Shown in pieces: positions 1-10,379 of a stretch of 36,113 nucleotides of DNA. The position numbers were made by a program, and so were the translations under genes. The stretch's first letter is position 1; every line of letters begins with the position of its first letter. The stretch is from an uncultured Paracoccaceae bacterium (lineage in GTDB: Bacteria > Pseudomonadota > Alphaproteobacteria > Rhodobacterales > Rhodobacteraceae). The stretch is taken from assembly GCA_947311485.1 (NCBI GenBank), contig CAMZLM010000084.1, forward strand, positions 1 through 36,113. The letters run 5' to 3'. The notes beneath the pieces are model-generated. The model made no database searches. It saw only the letters and a program-made list of their open reading frames with translations, and had not been told where the DNA came from.

Positions 1-765
1 GATGTTGATCAGGTTGCGCGCCTCGGGGCGGTTTTTTAGATCGTCGAGGTTATCCGGCAACGGTTCCGGATCGGTTTTGGCCTTGCGGATTTTCTTGGCG
101 ATGGTGTCGGCGTCATCGGTCATGTTGATGCGGCTGTTGTCGGATGGATCGGATTTCGACATTTTCTTGGACCCGTCCCGCAGGGACATAACCCGTGTAC
201 CGGCCCCGTCGATCACCGGTTCGGGAAGCGGGAAAAAGTCGGTTTTGTAATCGTGGTTGAACTTGTTGGCGATGTCGCGGGTCAGTTCCACATGTTGTTT
301 CTGGTCTTCGCCGACCGGAACATGCGTGGTGTGATACAATAGAATATCCGCGGCCATCAGTGCCGGGTAGCCATACAGGCCCAGCGACATTTTTTCAGCG
401 TTTTTGCCGGCTTTGTCCTTGAACTGGGTCATGCGATTCATCCAGCCAAGGCGTGCCACACAGGAAAACAACCAGCCCAGTTCCGCATGACCGGAGACCT
501 GGCTCTGGTTGAACAGGATCGATTTTTCTGCATCCAACCCGCAAGCGATATAGGCGGCGGCCAGCTCGCGTGTGTTGTGGCGCAGCTTTTCGGGATCTTG
601 CCAGACGGTCACCGCGTGCAGATCGACCATGCAATAGATGGTCTGAATGCCTGAATTCTGCATCTCGACAAAGCGTTTTACCGCGCCGAGGTAATTGCCA
701 AGCGTCAGGTTGCCCGACGGTTGGATGCCGGAAAATACGCGCGGGGTGAATGTTGTTTCAGTCAT
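1..765 (-). CDS. trpS: Tryptophanyl-tRNA synthetase (3' end outside window)
   Basis: Reverse-strand reading from ATG at 765: [32 protein letters not shown]...; class I aaRS signatures [13 protein letters not shown] and KKMSKS. Runs off the window edge, so absent from the ORF track. Confidence 0.96.
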   Translation of the reverse strand, partial: MTETTFTPRVFSGIQPSGNLTLGNYLGAVKRFVEMQNSGIQTIYCMVDLHAVTVWQDPEKLRHNTRELAAAYIACGLDAEKSILFNQSQVSGHAELGWLFSCVARLGWMNRMTQFKDKAGKNAEKMSLGLYGYPALMAADILLYHTTHVPVGEDQKQHVELTRDIANKFNHDYKTDFFPLPEPVIDGAGTRVMSLRDGSKKMSKSDPSDNSRINMTDDADTIAKKIRKAKTDPEPLPDNLDDLKNRPEARNLINI

Positions 766-849
766 CGCCTGAAAATCTCCGTATGGACTGGAAAGGGCTG
801 TTGCCTTATCGCGGTAAGTGAGAACGCCGTCAACAACAAGAGGCCCGCC

Positions 850-1545
850 ATGTTTGATCCTGATGCAGATGCGCCACCCGTGAACCCGTTACCCGCCGTT
901 GTCATTGTGCTGGCGCTGATGATGGGGGTGGTCGAACTGCTGTTTCAACTGGGCGAAGCCGGGTTGATTGGCGGGCCAACCGCGATTGGCTGGCGCGGCA
1001 GCATTGCCAGTACATTCGGGTTTTCCAATAATGTGGCGATCTGGATGTGGGAAACGCGGCAGTTTCCACCCGAGCATTTGATGCGGTTTGTGACCTATCC
1101 CTTTATCCATGTCAGTTTCGGGGACGCGTTGTTCAGCATTATCTTTGTTCTGGCGCTGGGCAAATTTGTGGGCGAACGTGTGAGTTCGTGGGTCTTTGTG
1201 TTGGTGTTTTTTGGCAGCGGTATTTTTGCGGCTGTGGCCAATACGGTTTTCTTTGGTACGCAAGGCGCGCTGCTGGGGGCGGATGCGCCGACCTATGGGC
1301 TGATCGGGGCCTATACGTGGATCCTGTTTGGCCGGTTGCAAAACGAGGGCGAAGACGCCTTTCAGGCCTTTCGCCTGATTGGCAGCCTCGCGGTGCTGCA
1401 TGTGATTTTCTACTTTATCTTTGGGGGCAATGACTGGCTGGCGCGGGCCAGCGGGTTTGTGGGCGGTTTTGCGATCACAACAATTTTGCGCCCCAAAGAG
1501 GCAGCGGGTATTTCCTATTTGTTGGCACGTTTGCGTAAACGGTAA
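850..1545 (+). CDS. Rhomboid-like membrane protein, probably catalytically inactive
   Basis: [20 protein letters not shown]...; multi-TM rhomboid layout ([20 protein letters not shown]..., [29 protein letters not shown]). The Ser/His catalytic positions appear substituted. Start chosen at ATG 850 rather than 721. Confidence 0.85.
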   Translation: MFDPDADAPPVNPLPAVVIVLALMMGVVELLFQLGEAGLIGGPTAIGWRGSIASTFGFSNNVAIWMWETRQFPPEHLMRFVTYPFIHVSFGDALFSIIFVLALGKFVGERVSSWVFVLVFFGSGIFAAVANTVFFGTQGALLGADAPTYGLIGAYTWILFGRLQNEGEDAFQAFRLIGSLAVLHVIFYFIFGGNDWLARASGFVGGFAITTILRPKEAAGISYLLARLRKR

Positions 1546-1555
1546 GCCGTGCGAA

Positions 1556-3109
1556 TTACGAGGCTTTCTTGCGTTTAAGGGCACCGCGGAGGCCCTCTTT
1601 GGGGAGGGCACCAAACACAAGCGCTGCGAGGAAAAAGCTGATGACACCTGCGCAAATGAGGGCGGCAAGGGCGGCGACGCGCCAGCCGCCGACAGCCAGA
1701 AGGCCGGACATAAATTGCGCCATGGCCCAGATCACGCCGGACATGACCACCGTTGCGGCAAGGATGCGCGGGGCCGTGTGTTTCAGGCGGGCATCTATGC
1801 GGGCGGCATTGCCCATTTTACGGGTGCCATACCAGAGCATAAAAGCCAGCAACGTCGAGGAAATCGTGGTGCCGATCGCCGCCGCCAGATAGCCCAGAGT
1901 GTAAGACAAGCCAATTGCCAGCACCGCATTGATCACCATCGAGGCAACCGCGTAATAAAACGGGGTTTTGGTGTCGCCACGGGCAAAATACACCGGTTGC
2001 AAGACCTTTTGCATCACAAACGCCGGCAGGCCCGCCCCGTAGATGGCCACGGCAGCAGAGGTTGCGAGCGTATCGGTATGGGTGAATTTCCCCCGCTCAA
2101 ACAGCACGGAAATGATCGGTTCCGGAATGATCATCAAACCGGCGGCACAGGGCAGGGTGATCAGCATTGCAAATTCGGTGGCACGGTTAAACGCATCTTG
2201 TCCGCCCGCATCATCACCGGCCCGCAAGCGGCGTGCCAGATCGGGCAGCAGCACAATACCAATGGCGATACCCACAACCCCGAGCGGCAATTGATAGAGC
2301 CGGTCAGCATAATAGAGCCACGCAATTGCACCTTCGAAATAGGAAGCCACCTGACGCCCCACCAACAGGTTTATTTGCATGACGCCGGCCGCCATACCCG
2401 CCGGCAAGGCAATGATAAACATGCGTTTCAGATCATCGGAAATATGCGGTATTTTAAAGGTGAGACGCAGGCCCGCATTCGCGGCGGCCTTCCACACCAG
2501 AACAAGCTGGCCAATCCCGGCAAGCACCACTCCCCAGCTGAGCGCAAGGCCGATGTCCATGTCCAGATAATGCGCCGTCGCAATGGTGGCAATCAGGATC
2601 ACATTCAACAACACCGGCGCGGCGGCTGCGGCGGCAAACCGGCCAGACGCATTCAGAACGCCGGATAACAACGCCGCCAGCGAAATAAAGAACACATACG
2701 GAAAACAAATGCGGGCAAAGAAAACCGCCATGTCAAAACGTTCATCGCCCAGAAAACCACTGTTCATCGACAGCACCAGAAACGGCATTGCCAATTGCGC
2801 CAGCAGGGTGAACACCAGCAAAAAGCTGGCCATCACCGAAAATGCATCGCGGGCAAACCCGAGCGGGTCTTCGTTTGCCTCGAGCTTTTTGGCGAACATC
2901 GGCACAAAGGCCATGTTGAACGCGCCTTCGGCAAAAAAACGGCGAAACATATTGGGCAGGGCAAAGGCGGCAATAAATGCATCTGCAACCGGTCCCGCGC
3001 CAAGGAAGGTCGACAGCATCATTTCACGGATCAAACCGCCCACGCGCGACAGCATGGTCCAGCCGCCCACGGTAAACACGGACGAAAGCATCTTGACCGG
3101 ACGGCTCAT
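1556..3109 (-). CDS. murJ: Lipid II flippase MurJ (MviN)
   Basis: MSRPVKMLSSVFTVGGWTMLSRVGGLIREMMLSTFLGAGPVADAFIAAFALPNMFRRFFAEGAFNMAFVP is typical MviN/MurJ N-terminus. Confidence 0.97.
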   Translation of the reverse strand: MSRPVKMLSSVFTVGGWTMLSRVGGLIREMMLSTFLGAGPVADAFIAAFALPNMFRRFFAEGAFNMAFVPMFAKKLEANEDPLGFARDAFSVMASFLLVFTLLAQLAMPFLVLSMNSGFLGDERFDMAVFFARICFPYVFFISLAALLSGVLNASGRFAAAAAAPVLLNVILIATIATAHYLDMDIGLALSWGVVLAGIGQLVLVWKAAANAGLRLTFKIPHISDDLKRMFIIALPAGMAAGVMQINLLVGRQVASYFEGAIAWLYYADRLYQLPLGVVGIAIGIVLLPDLARRLRAGDDAGGQDAFNRATEFAMLITLPCAAGLMIIPEPIISVLFERGKFTHTDTLATSAAVAIYGAGLPAFVMQKVLQPVYFARGDTKTPFYYAVASMVINAVLAIGLSYTLGYLAAAIGTTISSTLLAFMLWYGTRKMGNAARIDARLKHTAPRILAATVVMSGVIWAMAQFMSGLLAVGGWRVAALAALICAGVISFFLAALVFGALPKEGLRGALKRKKAS

Positions 3110-5910
3110 TCAAGTGCGCCTTTGGCACCGCGTTTAATGGCCTCGCACAGCATTTTTTCGATCTTCTTTTGTTTGGTCTTGGCGTGTAGTTTTAAACCGA
3201 ACATATCCTTGACGTAAAACACATCCACGGCCTGTTCCCCATAGGTCGCGATCACGGCAGAGGCAATATAGATGCTGGCGTTGTTCAGGGTTTTGGTCAG
3301 GTCAAACAACAGACCGGGGCGGTCGCGGGTGTCGACTTCGATGATGGTGTACAGATCCGAGCCGCTGTTATCAAAGGTGATTTCCGTTGGTACCACAAAA
3401 TCACGCTCGCGCTTTTTGATTTTGTCGCGGGATTTCAATGCATCGCGTGCCACCACATCGCCGGCCATGGTTTTCTTGATCATGGCGCGCAAACGGGTCA
3501 GGCGGGACTTTTCATAGGGCCGCCCGTCCATATCCTGAATCCAGAACACAAAGGAGGAAAACCCGTCGGTGCCCGTATAGGTGCGTGCATCAACGACATT
3601 GGCCCCGACCAGCGCCAATGCCCCCGCCAGCCGCGAGAAAATGCCCGGGTGGTCCTGCAACACAAAACAGGCCCGCGTGGCATCGCGGTCGAGATCGGGC
3701 TTGATATCCATCTGGATGCTGGATTCATCGGCCTTGCGCATCAGATTGGCGAAAACCTTGTGGGTTTTTGTGTCCAACCCCTGCCAATAGGCGGGGTACT
3801 GGCGTTCTACCATGGCGTTGAATTCGGCTTTGGTCCATTTGGGTAAAACTTTGCGCAGGGCGGCGATTGCTTCGTCCTGATTATGCAGGACGGCGATGTT
3901 TTCAACGCCTTCTTGCAACGCCATTTTCGTGGAGCGATACAGGTCGCGGATCAACTGGGCCTTCCAGTTGTTCCATGTTCCCGGCCCGACCCCGCGAATG
4001 TCGCAGACCGTTAGAACCGTCAGCAGCTTGAGCTTGGTTGTAGATTTTAACTGTTTGGCAAATTCACGGATGGTGACCGGATCCGACAAATCCCGTTTCT
4101 GCGCCACATCCGACATCAGCAGATGATGGCGGATCAACCAGACAACCGTCTTGGTTTCCGCTTCGTCCAACCCCAATTGCGGCGCGATGGTTTCGGCCAG
4201 ACGCGCGCCGGCGATGGAATGGTCCTCTGGCAGACCTTTGCCAATGTCATGCAGCAGCAGCGCCACATACAATACCCGCCGGTTGACGCCTTTTTCAAGG
4301 ATGCCGGAAGCAATCGGCAGGTCTTCCTTCAGCTTGCCGTGCTCGATCAAAGACAGGTTGGAAATACACTGAATGGTGTGTTCATCCACCGTATAGTGGT
4401 GGTACATGTTGAATTGCATCAAGGCCACAATTCGCCCGAATTCCGGAATAAACGCTGCCAGTACGCCCAGTTCGTTCATCCGGCGCAGCGCCCGTTCCGG
4501 GTTGCCATAGTCCAGCAGCAACGACAGGAAAATCGCGCGGGCCTCCGGATTGGCGCGCATGTCGTCATCAATCATTTGCAGATTGGCCACGATCAGACGC
4601 ATGGCATCGGGATGCAGCAGGATTTGGGATTCCAGACCGGCCTGAAAAATACGCAGGAAATTCAATGGATCGGACAGGAATTTTTTCTCGCTCGCGATCG
4701 CCAGGCGGCCATGCACTATTTTATAGCCATGCGGGGCTGCATCATCCTGACGCCGCCACGGAATGGCCCGCAACAGACGACTGCCAAACGAGGGTTGCGG
4801 CTTTACATGGCGGGCCTCGAGCGCGGTCAGGAAAATCCGGGTCAGGTCGCCCACGTGGGTGGCGTGGCGGAAATATTCCTGCATAAAAGCCTCGACCGCG
4901 CGCAGCCCTTCGCGATCCTGATAGCCAAGCGCCTCGGCTATTGCGACCTGAGTATCAAACGTAAGCTGTTCAGTGGCCCGTTTCACCGTCAGGTGCAGGT
5001 GACAGCGTACCGTCCAGAGAAAGTTTTCCGCCTCGGCAAACCGGTCATATTCGGTTTGGGTAAAATAGCCTTGTTCGATCATTTCATGGGGCGATTTGGC
5101 CCCGCCAAGGTACTTTGTAATCCAGAAAAGCGTCTGCAAATCACGCAGCCCGCCTTTGCCTTCTTTGACATTGGGTTCGACCAGAAACCGGATTTGTCCC
5201 TGACGGCGATGGCGCGCGGCACGTTCTTCGAGCTTCAGGGCCACAAATTCGGGACCGGTGCCCTTGAACAACTGCCGCCAAAGCCTGTTTTCCAGATCAA
5301 TGGCCAGTTGGATATCCCCGCCCAGAAAGCGGCTCTCGAGCAGCGATGTCCGGATGGTCAGGTCTTCGCGACCCAAGCGGATGCAATCGTCAATGGTACG
5401 TACGGAGTGGCCGACCTTGAGCCGTAAATCCCAGAGGATATAGAGCATGCTCTCGACCACACTTTCGGTCCAGGGGGAGAGCTTGTCGGGCGACAGAAAA
5501 AGTAGATCAACATCGGAAAACGGGGCCATTTCCCCCCGCCCGAAGCCGCCGATCGCCATCAGGCATACGCGTTCGGATTTGGTTTCTGCGGACAACGGGT
5601 GCAGCAGGGTTGTGGCCACGTGCAAGGCTGCCTGCACCAGATTGTCGGTCAGATAGGTGTAGGACCGGGTGACTGCACGGGTTTGAAACGGGTGTTTGCG
5701 ATAGGTCTCTGCAATCAATGTGCGGGCGGACTGATTGGCCGCACTCAGCCGCTCCGCCACCATCTTGCGCAACTCTTGACTGTCTTTGGCGGTTTCAGCC
5801 AAAGCCGTCAGTTCATCAAAGATTTTGTCGGTATTGAATATGTCTTCCGGGGCGCAAATCAGCGCCCCGGTGTCGATCCCCTCCGGGGATTTATCAGGAG
5901 CCAGAACCAC
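3106..5910 (-). CDS. glnD: [Protein-PII] uridylyltransferase/uridylyl-removing enzyme
   Basis: 934 aa; nucleotidyltransferase motif GGFGRGEMAPFSDVDLLFL, HD domain (LLHDIGKG), two C-terminal ACT-like regions. 4-bp overlap with murJ. Confidence 0.97.
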   Translation of the reverse strand: MVLAPDKSPEGIDTGALICAPEDIFNTDKIFDELTALAETAKDSQELRKMVAERLSAANQSARTLIAETYRKHPFQTRAVTRSYTYLTDNLVQAALHVATTLLHPLSAETKSERVCLMAIGGFGRGEMAPFSDVDLLFLSPDKLSPWTESVVESMLYILWDLRLKVGHSVRTIDDCIRLGREDLTIRTSLLESRFLGGDIQLAIDLENRLWRQLFKGTGPEFVALKLEERAARHRRQGQIRFLVEPNVKEGKGGLRDLQTLFWITKYLGGAKSPHEMIEQGYFTQTEYDRFAEAENFLWTVRCHLHLTVKRATEQLTFDTQVAIAEALGYQDREGLRAVEAFMQEYFRHATHVGDLTRIFLTALEARHVKPQPSFGSRLLRAIPWRRQDDAAPHGYKIVHGRLAIASEKKFLSDPLNFLRIFQAGLESQILLHPDAMRLIVANLQMIDDDMRANPEARAIFLSLLLDYGNPERALRRMNELGVLAAFIPEFGRIVALMQFNMYHHYTVDEHTIQCISNLSLIEHGKLKEDLPIASGILEKGVNRRVLYVALLLHDIGKGLPEDHSIAGARLAETIAPQLGLDEAETKTVVWLIRHHLLMSDVAQKRDLSDPVTIREFAKQLKSTTKLKLLTVLTVCDIRGVGPGTWNNWKAQLIRDLYRSTKMALQEGVENIAVLHNQDEAIAALRKVLPKWTKAEFNAMVERQYPAYWQGLDTKTHKVFANLMRKADESSIQMDIKPDLDRDATRACFVLQDHPGIFSRLAGALALVGANVVDARTYTGTDGFSSFVFWIQDMDGRPYEKSRLTRLRAMIKKTMAGDVVARDALKSRDKIKKRERDFVVPTEITFDNSGSDLYTIIEVDTRDRPGLLFDLTKTLNNASIYIASAVIATYGEQAVDVFYVKDMFGLKLHAKTKQKKIEKMLCEAIKRGAKGALE

Positions 5911-7102
5911 CGAAACCTCGCGGTGCAGGACTTACAACATAGATTTTACCATCGCGGAATTCGGCAACCGCCAGCGACCGCTGGGTGGTGCCATCCGGTA
6001 ACAGCCGGAACACGCCGTTTGCGCCGCTGAAACCGGCAGAGCGGACCAATTTGTTGCGGGTGAGCGCATCACTTGCACCGGAACTCAACAATGTGCCCAC
6101 AGCCCGCATGCCGTCATAGGCCTTGCCGGCCAGAATATGTGGAGCTTGACCGTTTTCGGTACGGTAGTTCTGGGTGAAAACTGCAGTTGCGGCGGTATCC
6201 GGCATTGCAAATATACTGCCTTGCAGGCCCGGGGTGCCCTGAACCTGAGCCGAACTCCGGTCCCAGCGGGTCAGCCCCATCAGTTGAATGGATTGTGCGG
6301 TGATACCCTGTTCAGGCAACATCTGTGCGTATACCGGCAGGGCACCCGCACTATCTGCATCCAGCACCAGCGCATTGGCACCGCCCGAAGCGATCAATTG
6401 CTTGGCTCCTTTGATGCTTGTGATGACGCTTTCTGTGTTCAGCTGATAGCGCGCGGCACCCACATAGTTTGCCCCGTTGCGTGCCGCTGCGGATTTGACC
6501 GCCTCGATGGCAACCTCGCCCGCGGCGTCGGCACGGGTAATCGCCCCGATATTGCGCCGCCCTTTGGCAACAGAATAGCCGACGATCCGGTTGGCCGCGT
6601 TTTGAAACGTATCCCCGAGGATAAACACGTTGCCGCCGGCGATATTAGGATTGTTGGAGAAGCTTAGCACGTTGATGCCTTTGGTGGCTGCAACTGTGCC
6701 GGCTGCATTGGCCGCTTCGGCAAACAACGGACCAACAAAGACTTTGGCCCCGTCTGAGAGCGCTTGCTGGGCAGCCTGTGTTGCTTTGGCTGCGTTGCCG
6801 GCGGTCGGATAAACCCGCAGGTCAATCTTGCTTTCCGGCATCTGGGATATGGCCAGTTTTGCCGCCCGGACCAGACTATCGGCGAGGGCATCCTGCTGGG
6901 CATTGCCGCTGCCCGATGGCACCAACAAGGCCACAACCACGGGCTTGGATGTGTTCACATTTGGCCCTTGAGAGGTCAAACCGGTATCAATACAAGCGCT
7001 TAGCAGTAGTGAAAAAGCAAAACCGCCGATGAGTTTTGCGAAAAATCGTTTGGTTAGATGTGTAATGGCCATGGCCCCCTCCATATCAGACTGGTCACTC
7101 AT
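5894..7102 (-). CDS. Penicillin-binding protein activator LpoA-like / periplasmic-binding-fold lipoprotein
   Basis: Lipobox-like LLLSACIDTG after a signal peptide; periplasmic-binding fold (ALLVPSGSGNAQQDALADSLVRAAKLAI...VFVGPLFAEAANAAG). Divergent from rsmI-yraN, as for lpoA in many Proteobacteria. Start may be downstream (7084 or 7072). Confidence 0.85.
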   Translation of the reverse strand: MSDQSDMEGAMAITHLTKRFFAKLIGGFAFSLLLSACIDTGLTSQGPNVNTSKPVVVALLVPSGSGNAQQDALADSLVRAAKLAISQMPESKIDLRVYPTAGNAAKATQAAQQALSDGAKVFVGPLFAEAANAAGTVAATKGINVLSFSNNPNIAGGNVFILGDTFQNAANRIVGYSVAKGRRNIGAITRADAAGEVAIEAVKSAAARNGANYVGAARYQLNTESVITSIKGAKQLIASGGANALVLDADSAGALPVYAQMLPEQGITAQSIQLMGLTRWDRSSAQVQGTPGLQGSIFAMPDTAATAVFTQNYRTENGQAPHILAGKAYDGMRAVGTLLSSGASDALTRNKLVRSAGFSGANGVFRLLPDGTTQRSLAVAEFRDGKIYVVSPAPRGFGGSGS

Positions 7103-7180
7103 GGACCTTATGTGCCAAAAGGCTAAGGTCTGGCCAGCCTGAAATCAACGGGTCTGTTTGAAATATAGGATAATGAGCGA

Positions 7181-8038
7181 ATGAATGTTGGTAAACCAGC
7201 CCCGGGATTACATCTGGTCGCAACGCCGATCGGGACGGCGCGTGACATCACATTGCGCGCGTTGGACATCCTGAAAATGGCAGATATGCTGGCAGCCGAA
7301 GATACACGGAATACCAAGAAATTACTTGATATTCATGGCGTTTCACTGGGAGATCGGCGGCTTGTTTCTTATCACGATCATAATGCACCGCGGACCAGAC
7401 CAGTGATTATGGAAGCCCTGAAAGCCGGAAAATCGGTCGCATATGTGTCGGATGCCGGCACGCCTATGCTGGCGGATCCGGGGTATGATCTGTGTCGCGA
7501 AGCAATTGTCGCAGGGGTAGATGTTTTGGCGGCTCCGGGGGCTTCTGCGCTGTTGGCGGCGCTGGTTGTTGCCGGGCAGCCCACGGACCGATTCTATTTT
7601 GCCGGATTCGCGCCGAATAAAACAAATGCGCGTAAAAAGTTTTTTGCTGAACTCGTTGATATCAATGCAACCCTTGTATTTTATGAATCCCCCAAACGGA
7701 TTCAGGGATCATTAATAGATATGGTGCATAGTCTGGGACAAGAACGGCAGGTTTCTGTTTGTCGGGAGCTGACCAAGAAATTTGAACAGGTGCATCGTGG
7801 CACTTTGCAACAGGTGTGCGCGACCTATCAGGATATCCCTAATCCGCGTGGAGAATTTGTGGTCGTATTGGGACCGCCGATCACCAAGGAGCCAGAGCAG
7901 GAGGATATTGATAGGGCATTACAAGATGCTTTGACGCACTTGCGGGTTAAAGATGCTGCCAAGGAAGTGTCCGAAAAGTTAGGTATTAGTAAAAAGCTCG
8001 CATATGCGCGGGCCTTGGAGTTGAAAGAGGCGAAATAA
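7181..8038 (+). CDS. rsmI: 16S rRNA (cytidine1402-2'-O)-methyltransferase
   Basis: GLHLVATPIGTARDITLRALDIL, AEDTRNTKKLL, SDAGTPMLADPGY, APGASALLAALVVAG: tetrapyrrole methylase-fold RsmI signatures. Confidence 0.97.
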   Translation: MNVGKPAPGLHLVATPIGTARDITLRALDILKMADMLAAEDTRNTKKLLDIHGVSLGDRRLVSYHDHNAPRTRPVIMEALKAGKSVAYVSDAGTPMLADPGYDLCREAIVAGVDVLAAPGASALLAALVVAGQPTDRFYFAGFAPNKTNARKKFFAELVDINATLVFYESPKRIQGSLIDMVHSLGQERQVSVCRELTKKFEQVHRGTLQQVCATYQDIPNPRGEFVVVLGPPITKEPEQEDIDRALQDALTHLRVKDAAKEVSEKLGISKKLAYARALELKEAK

Positions 8039-8055
8039 GCGATTTTCGTCAATTT

Positions 8056-8427
8056 GTGGACGGGATAGATATGACTGGAAAAACTTCCTATCTGAAAGGT
8101 TTGGCCGCAGAAGAAATCGTGGCACGTGCCTATGCACGGAACGGGTTCGAGGTGGTTGAGCGGCGTTGGAAGACGAAACACGGTGAAGTCGACCTTGTTG
8201 CCCGCCATCAGGACAAGCTCTATTTTGTCGAGGTCAAGAACAGCAAAACCTTTGACCGTGCAGCGGCACGTATTACGCCGCGCCAGCAAAAGCGCATTCA
8301 AAATGCAGCTTTGCAGTATTTGGCGCAAGAAGCCCAAACGCTGGATGTTGATTGCCGGTTTGATGCGGCATTGGTGGATGCGGCCGGTCGGGTAAAGGTA
8401 TTGCCGGGCGCATTTATCTGCCAATAG
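8056..8427 (+). CDS. YraN family (UPF0102) endonuclease-like protein
   Basis: KGLAAEEIVARAYARNGFEVVERRWKTKHGEVDLVARHQDKLYFVEVKNSKTFDRAAARITPRQQKRI; follows rsmI. GTG start at 8056 or ATG at 8071. Confidence 0.92.
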   Translation: MDGIDMTGKTSYLKGLAAEEIVARAYARNGFEVVERRWKTKHGEVDLVARHQDKLYFVEVKNSKTFDRAAARITPRQQKRIQNAALQYLAQEAQTLDVDCRFDAALVDAAGRVKVLPGAFICQ

Positions 8428-8538
8428 TCCATAACAGACGTTGAAACACCTTTGGGTCTAGGCCATGTATATATCAAAGGCAGCGGAACTTTGTTCAAGG
8501 CTGTCAATTGATGCTCGTGTAAATGAAGGCAAACACTC

Positions 8539-9483
8539 ATGGCTCTGAAAATCGCATTTCAAATGGACCCGATTGACGGGGTGGATATCAACGCGGACAG
8601 TTCGTTTCGGTTGGCGGAAGAGGCACAAAAACGGGGGCATAGCCTGTTTTATTACACGCCGGACAAACTGGCCTTTCAGGAAAATCGCGTAACCGCCCGT
8701 GGCTGGCCTTTGCACGTGCGTCGGGAGGTGGGGAATCACTTCACTCTGGGAGAGATGCAAGAAATTGATTTGTCGGATTGGGACGTCGTTTGGCTCCGTC
8801 AGGATCCGCCGTTTGATATGGGGTATATCACCTCTACGCATTTACTGGATATGATCCATCCGCAAACACTTGTGGTGAACGATCCAACCTGGGTGCGGAA
8901 TTATCCGGAAAAATTGCTTGTGTTGCAATTCCCGGATTTAACCCCGCCAACCACGATTGCGCGTGATCTGGAGACGTTAAAGGCGTTTAAGAAAAAGCAC
9001 AGCGATATCATTCTCAAGCCGCTTTATGGCAACGGCGGTGCCGGTGTTTTCCGTTTGGGGCCGGATGATCGCAATATGAATTCCCTGCATGAGCTGTTCA
9101 CAAGCATCAACAACGAGCCACTGATCGCGCAAAAATTCTTGCCGGATGTGTCCGCGGGTGACAAGCGTGTAATCCTTGTGGATGGCGAACCGGTTGGCGC
9201 AATCAATCGCGTCCCCGCCAAAGGTGAAACCCGATCCAATATGCATGTTGGCGGGCGGGCCGAGAAAGTCGGCCTGACTGCGCGGGATCTTGAAATTTGT
9301 GCGGCGATCGGGCCGTTGTTGCGGGAAAAAGGCCAGATTTTTGTCGGTATTGATGTGATTGGCGGGTATCTGACAGAAATCAACGTAACCTCGCCCACGG
9401 GTATTCAGGAACTGGAACGCTTTGACGGGACCAATGTGGCCGAAATGATATGGCAAGCCATCGAACGGCGGGTCGCCCGATGA
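8539..9483 (+). CDS. gshB: Glutathione synthetase
   Basis: [72 protein letters not shown]. Confidence 0.97.
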   Translation: MALKIAFQMDPIDGVDINADSSFRLAEEAQKRGHSLFYYTPDKLAFQENRVTARGWPLHVRREVGNHFTLGEMQEIDLSDWDVVWLRQDPPFDMGYITSTHLLDMIHPQTLVVNDPTWVRNYPEKLLVLQFPDLTPPTTIARDLETLKAFKKKHSDIILKPLYGNGGAGVFRLGPDDRNMNSLHELFTSINNEPLIAQKFLPDVSAGDKRVILVDGEPVGAINRVPAKGETRSNMHVGGRAEKVGLTARDLEICAAIGPLLREKGQIFVGIDVIGGYLTEINVTSPTGIQELERFDGTNVAEMIWQAIERRVAR

Positions 9484-10379
9484 TGTCGTGGCAGTTGCGC
9501 GGATTTAGCTGGTTTTCCAGACATTTTGTAAAACGTTGGCTATCATCCGTTAAGGAGGTTCCCGACCTGCGCGAGGGGTTTGAACGCCATGCCCGGCGTA
9601 GCCATATTTCGCCGCCCTTGGCGGATTATCGCAACGGCCATTTGGGAAAAGCTCCGGTGAAATGGGTGTCCTGTGGGCCGGTTCAAAACAGCGATACCCT
9701 GATTTACATCCACGGTGGCGGATATGTCGCCGGCAGTCCGGACACCCACCAACACCTGGTGGCGTATCTGTGTCGCCAGTTGGGAAGCGAAGCCGTTTTG
9801 CCCGCCTATCGTTTGGCACCGGAACACCCGTTTCCCGCTGCCATCGAGGATATCATCGCCTGCTATCGCAGCCTGATTGCACAGGGGCGCGATCCGGCGC
9901 GTTTTATTATTGGCGGTGATAGTGCAGGGGGCGGTTTGGTGTTTTCGTTACTGGCCCGTCTGGCCAAAGAAGGGCTGCCCAAACCTATTTGTGCTTTTGC
10001 TCTGTGTCCGGTCGTTGATTTCACCCATGCTGGTGCCAGTATCAAATCCCACGCCGAAAGCGAAGCCGTTCTGGTGAGTACCCGCATTGCAGAGATGGAC
10101 CAGATGTATTTAAACGGGGCGGATCCGGCAGATCCGGCAGTGTCGCCCGTATTTGCCGATTTTCCGGATTGTCCGCCGGTGTTGATCCATGTCGCCGATC
10201 AGGAAATCCTGCGGGATGACACATTGGCGATGCAAACCCGTTTGCTGGATCAAGGCGCTGATGTGCTGGTGCGCAGTTGGTCCGGCGGGTTTCATGTGTG
10301 GCACATGATGGTTGGGTATATTCCAGAAGCCCGCGCTGCCTTGAAAGATGTCGCTGAATTCATCAAGGCACAGCGCTGA
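9480..10379 (+). CDS. Alpha/beta hydrolase (hormone-sensitive-lipase-like family)
   Basis: [13 protein letters not shown] oxyanion motif, GDSAGGG nucleophile elbow, [12 protein letters not shown] overlap with gshB stop. Confidence 0.9.
   Translation: MMSWQLRGFSWFSRHFVKRWLSSVKEVPDLREGFERHARRSHISPPLADYRNGHLGKAPVKWVSCGPVQNSDTLIYIHGGGYVAGSPDTHQHLVAYLCRQLGSEAVLPAYRLAPEHPFPAAIEDIIACYRSLIAQGRDPARFIIGGDSAGGGLVFSLLARLAKEGLPKPICAFALCPVVDFTHAGASIKSHAESEAVLVSTRIAEMDQMYLNGADPADPAVSPVFADFPDCPPVLIHVADQEILRDDTLAMQTRLLDQGADVLVRSWSGGFHVWHMMVGYIPEARAALKDVAEFIKAQR

Noticed and set aside
1421-2668. 415-aa plus-strand ORF opposite murJ
   Set aside because: Fully antisense to a clear murJ; His/Arg/Gln-rich composition typical of shadow ORFs in high-GC genes.
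4123-5427. 434-aa plus-strand ORF opposite glnD
   Set aside because: Antisense to the well-supported glnD; no recognisable domain.
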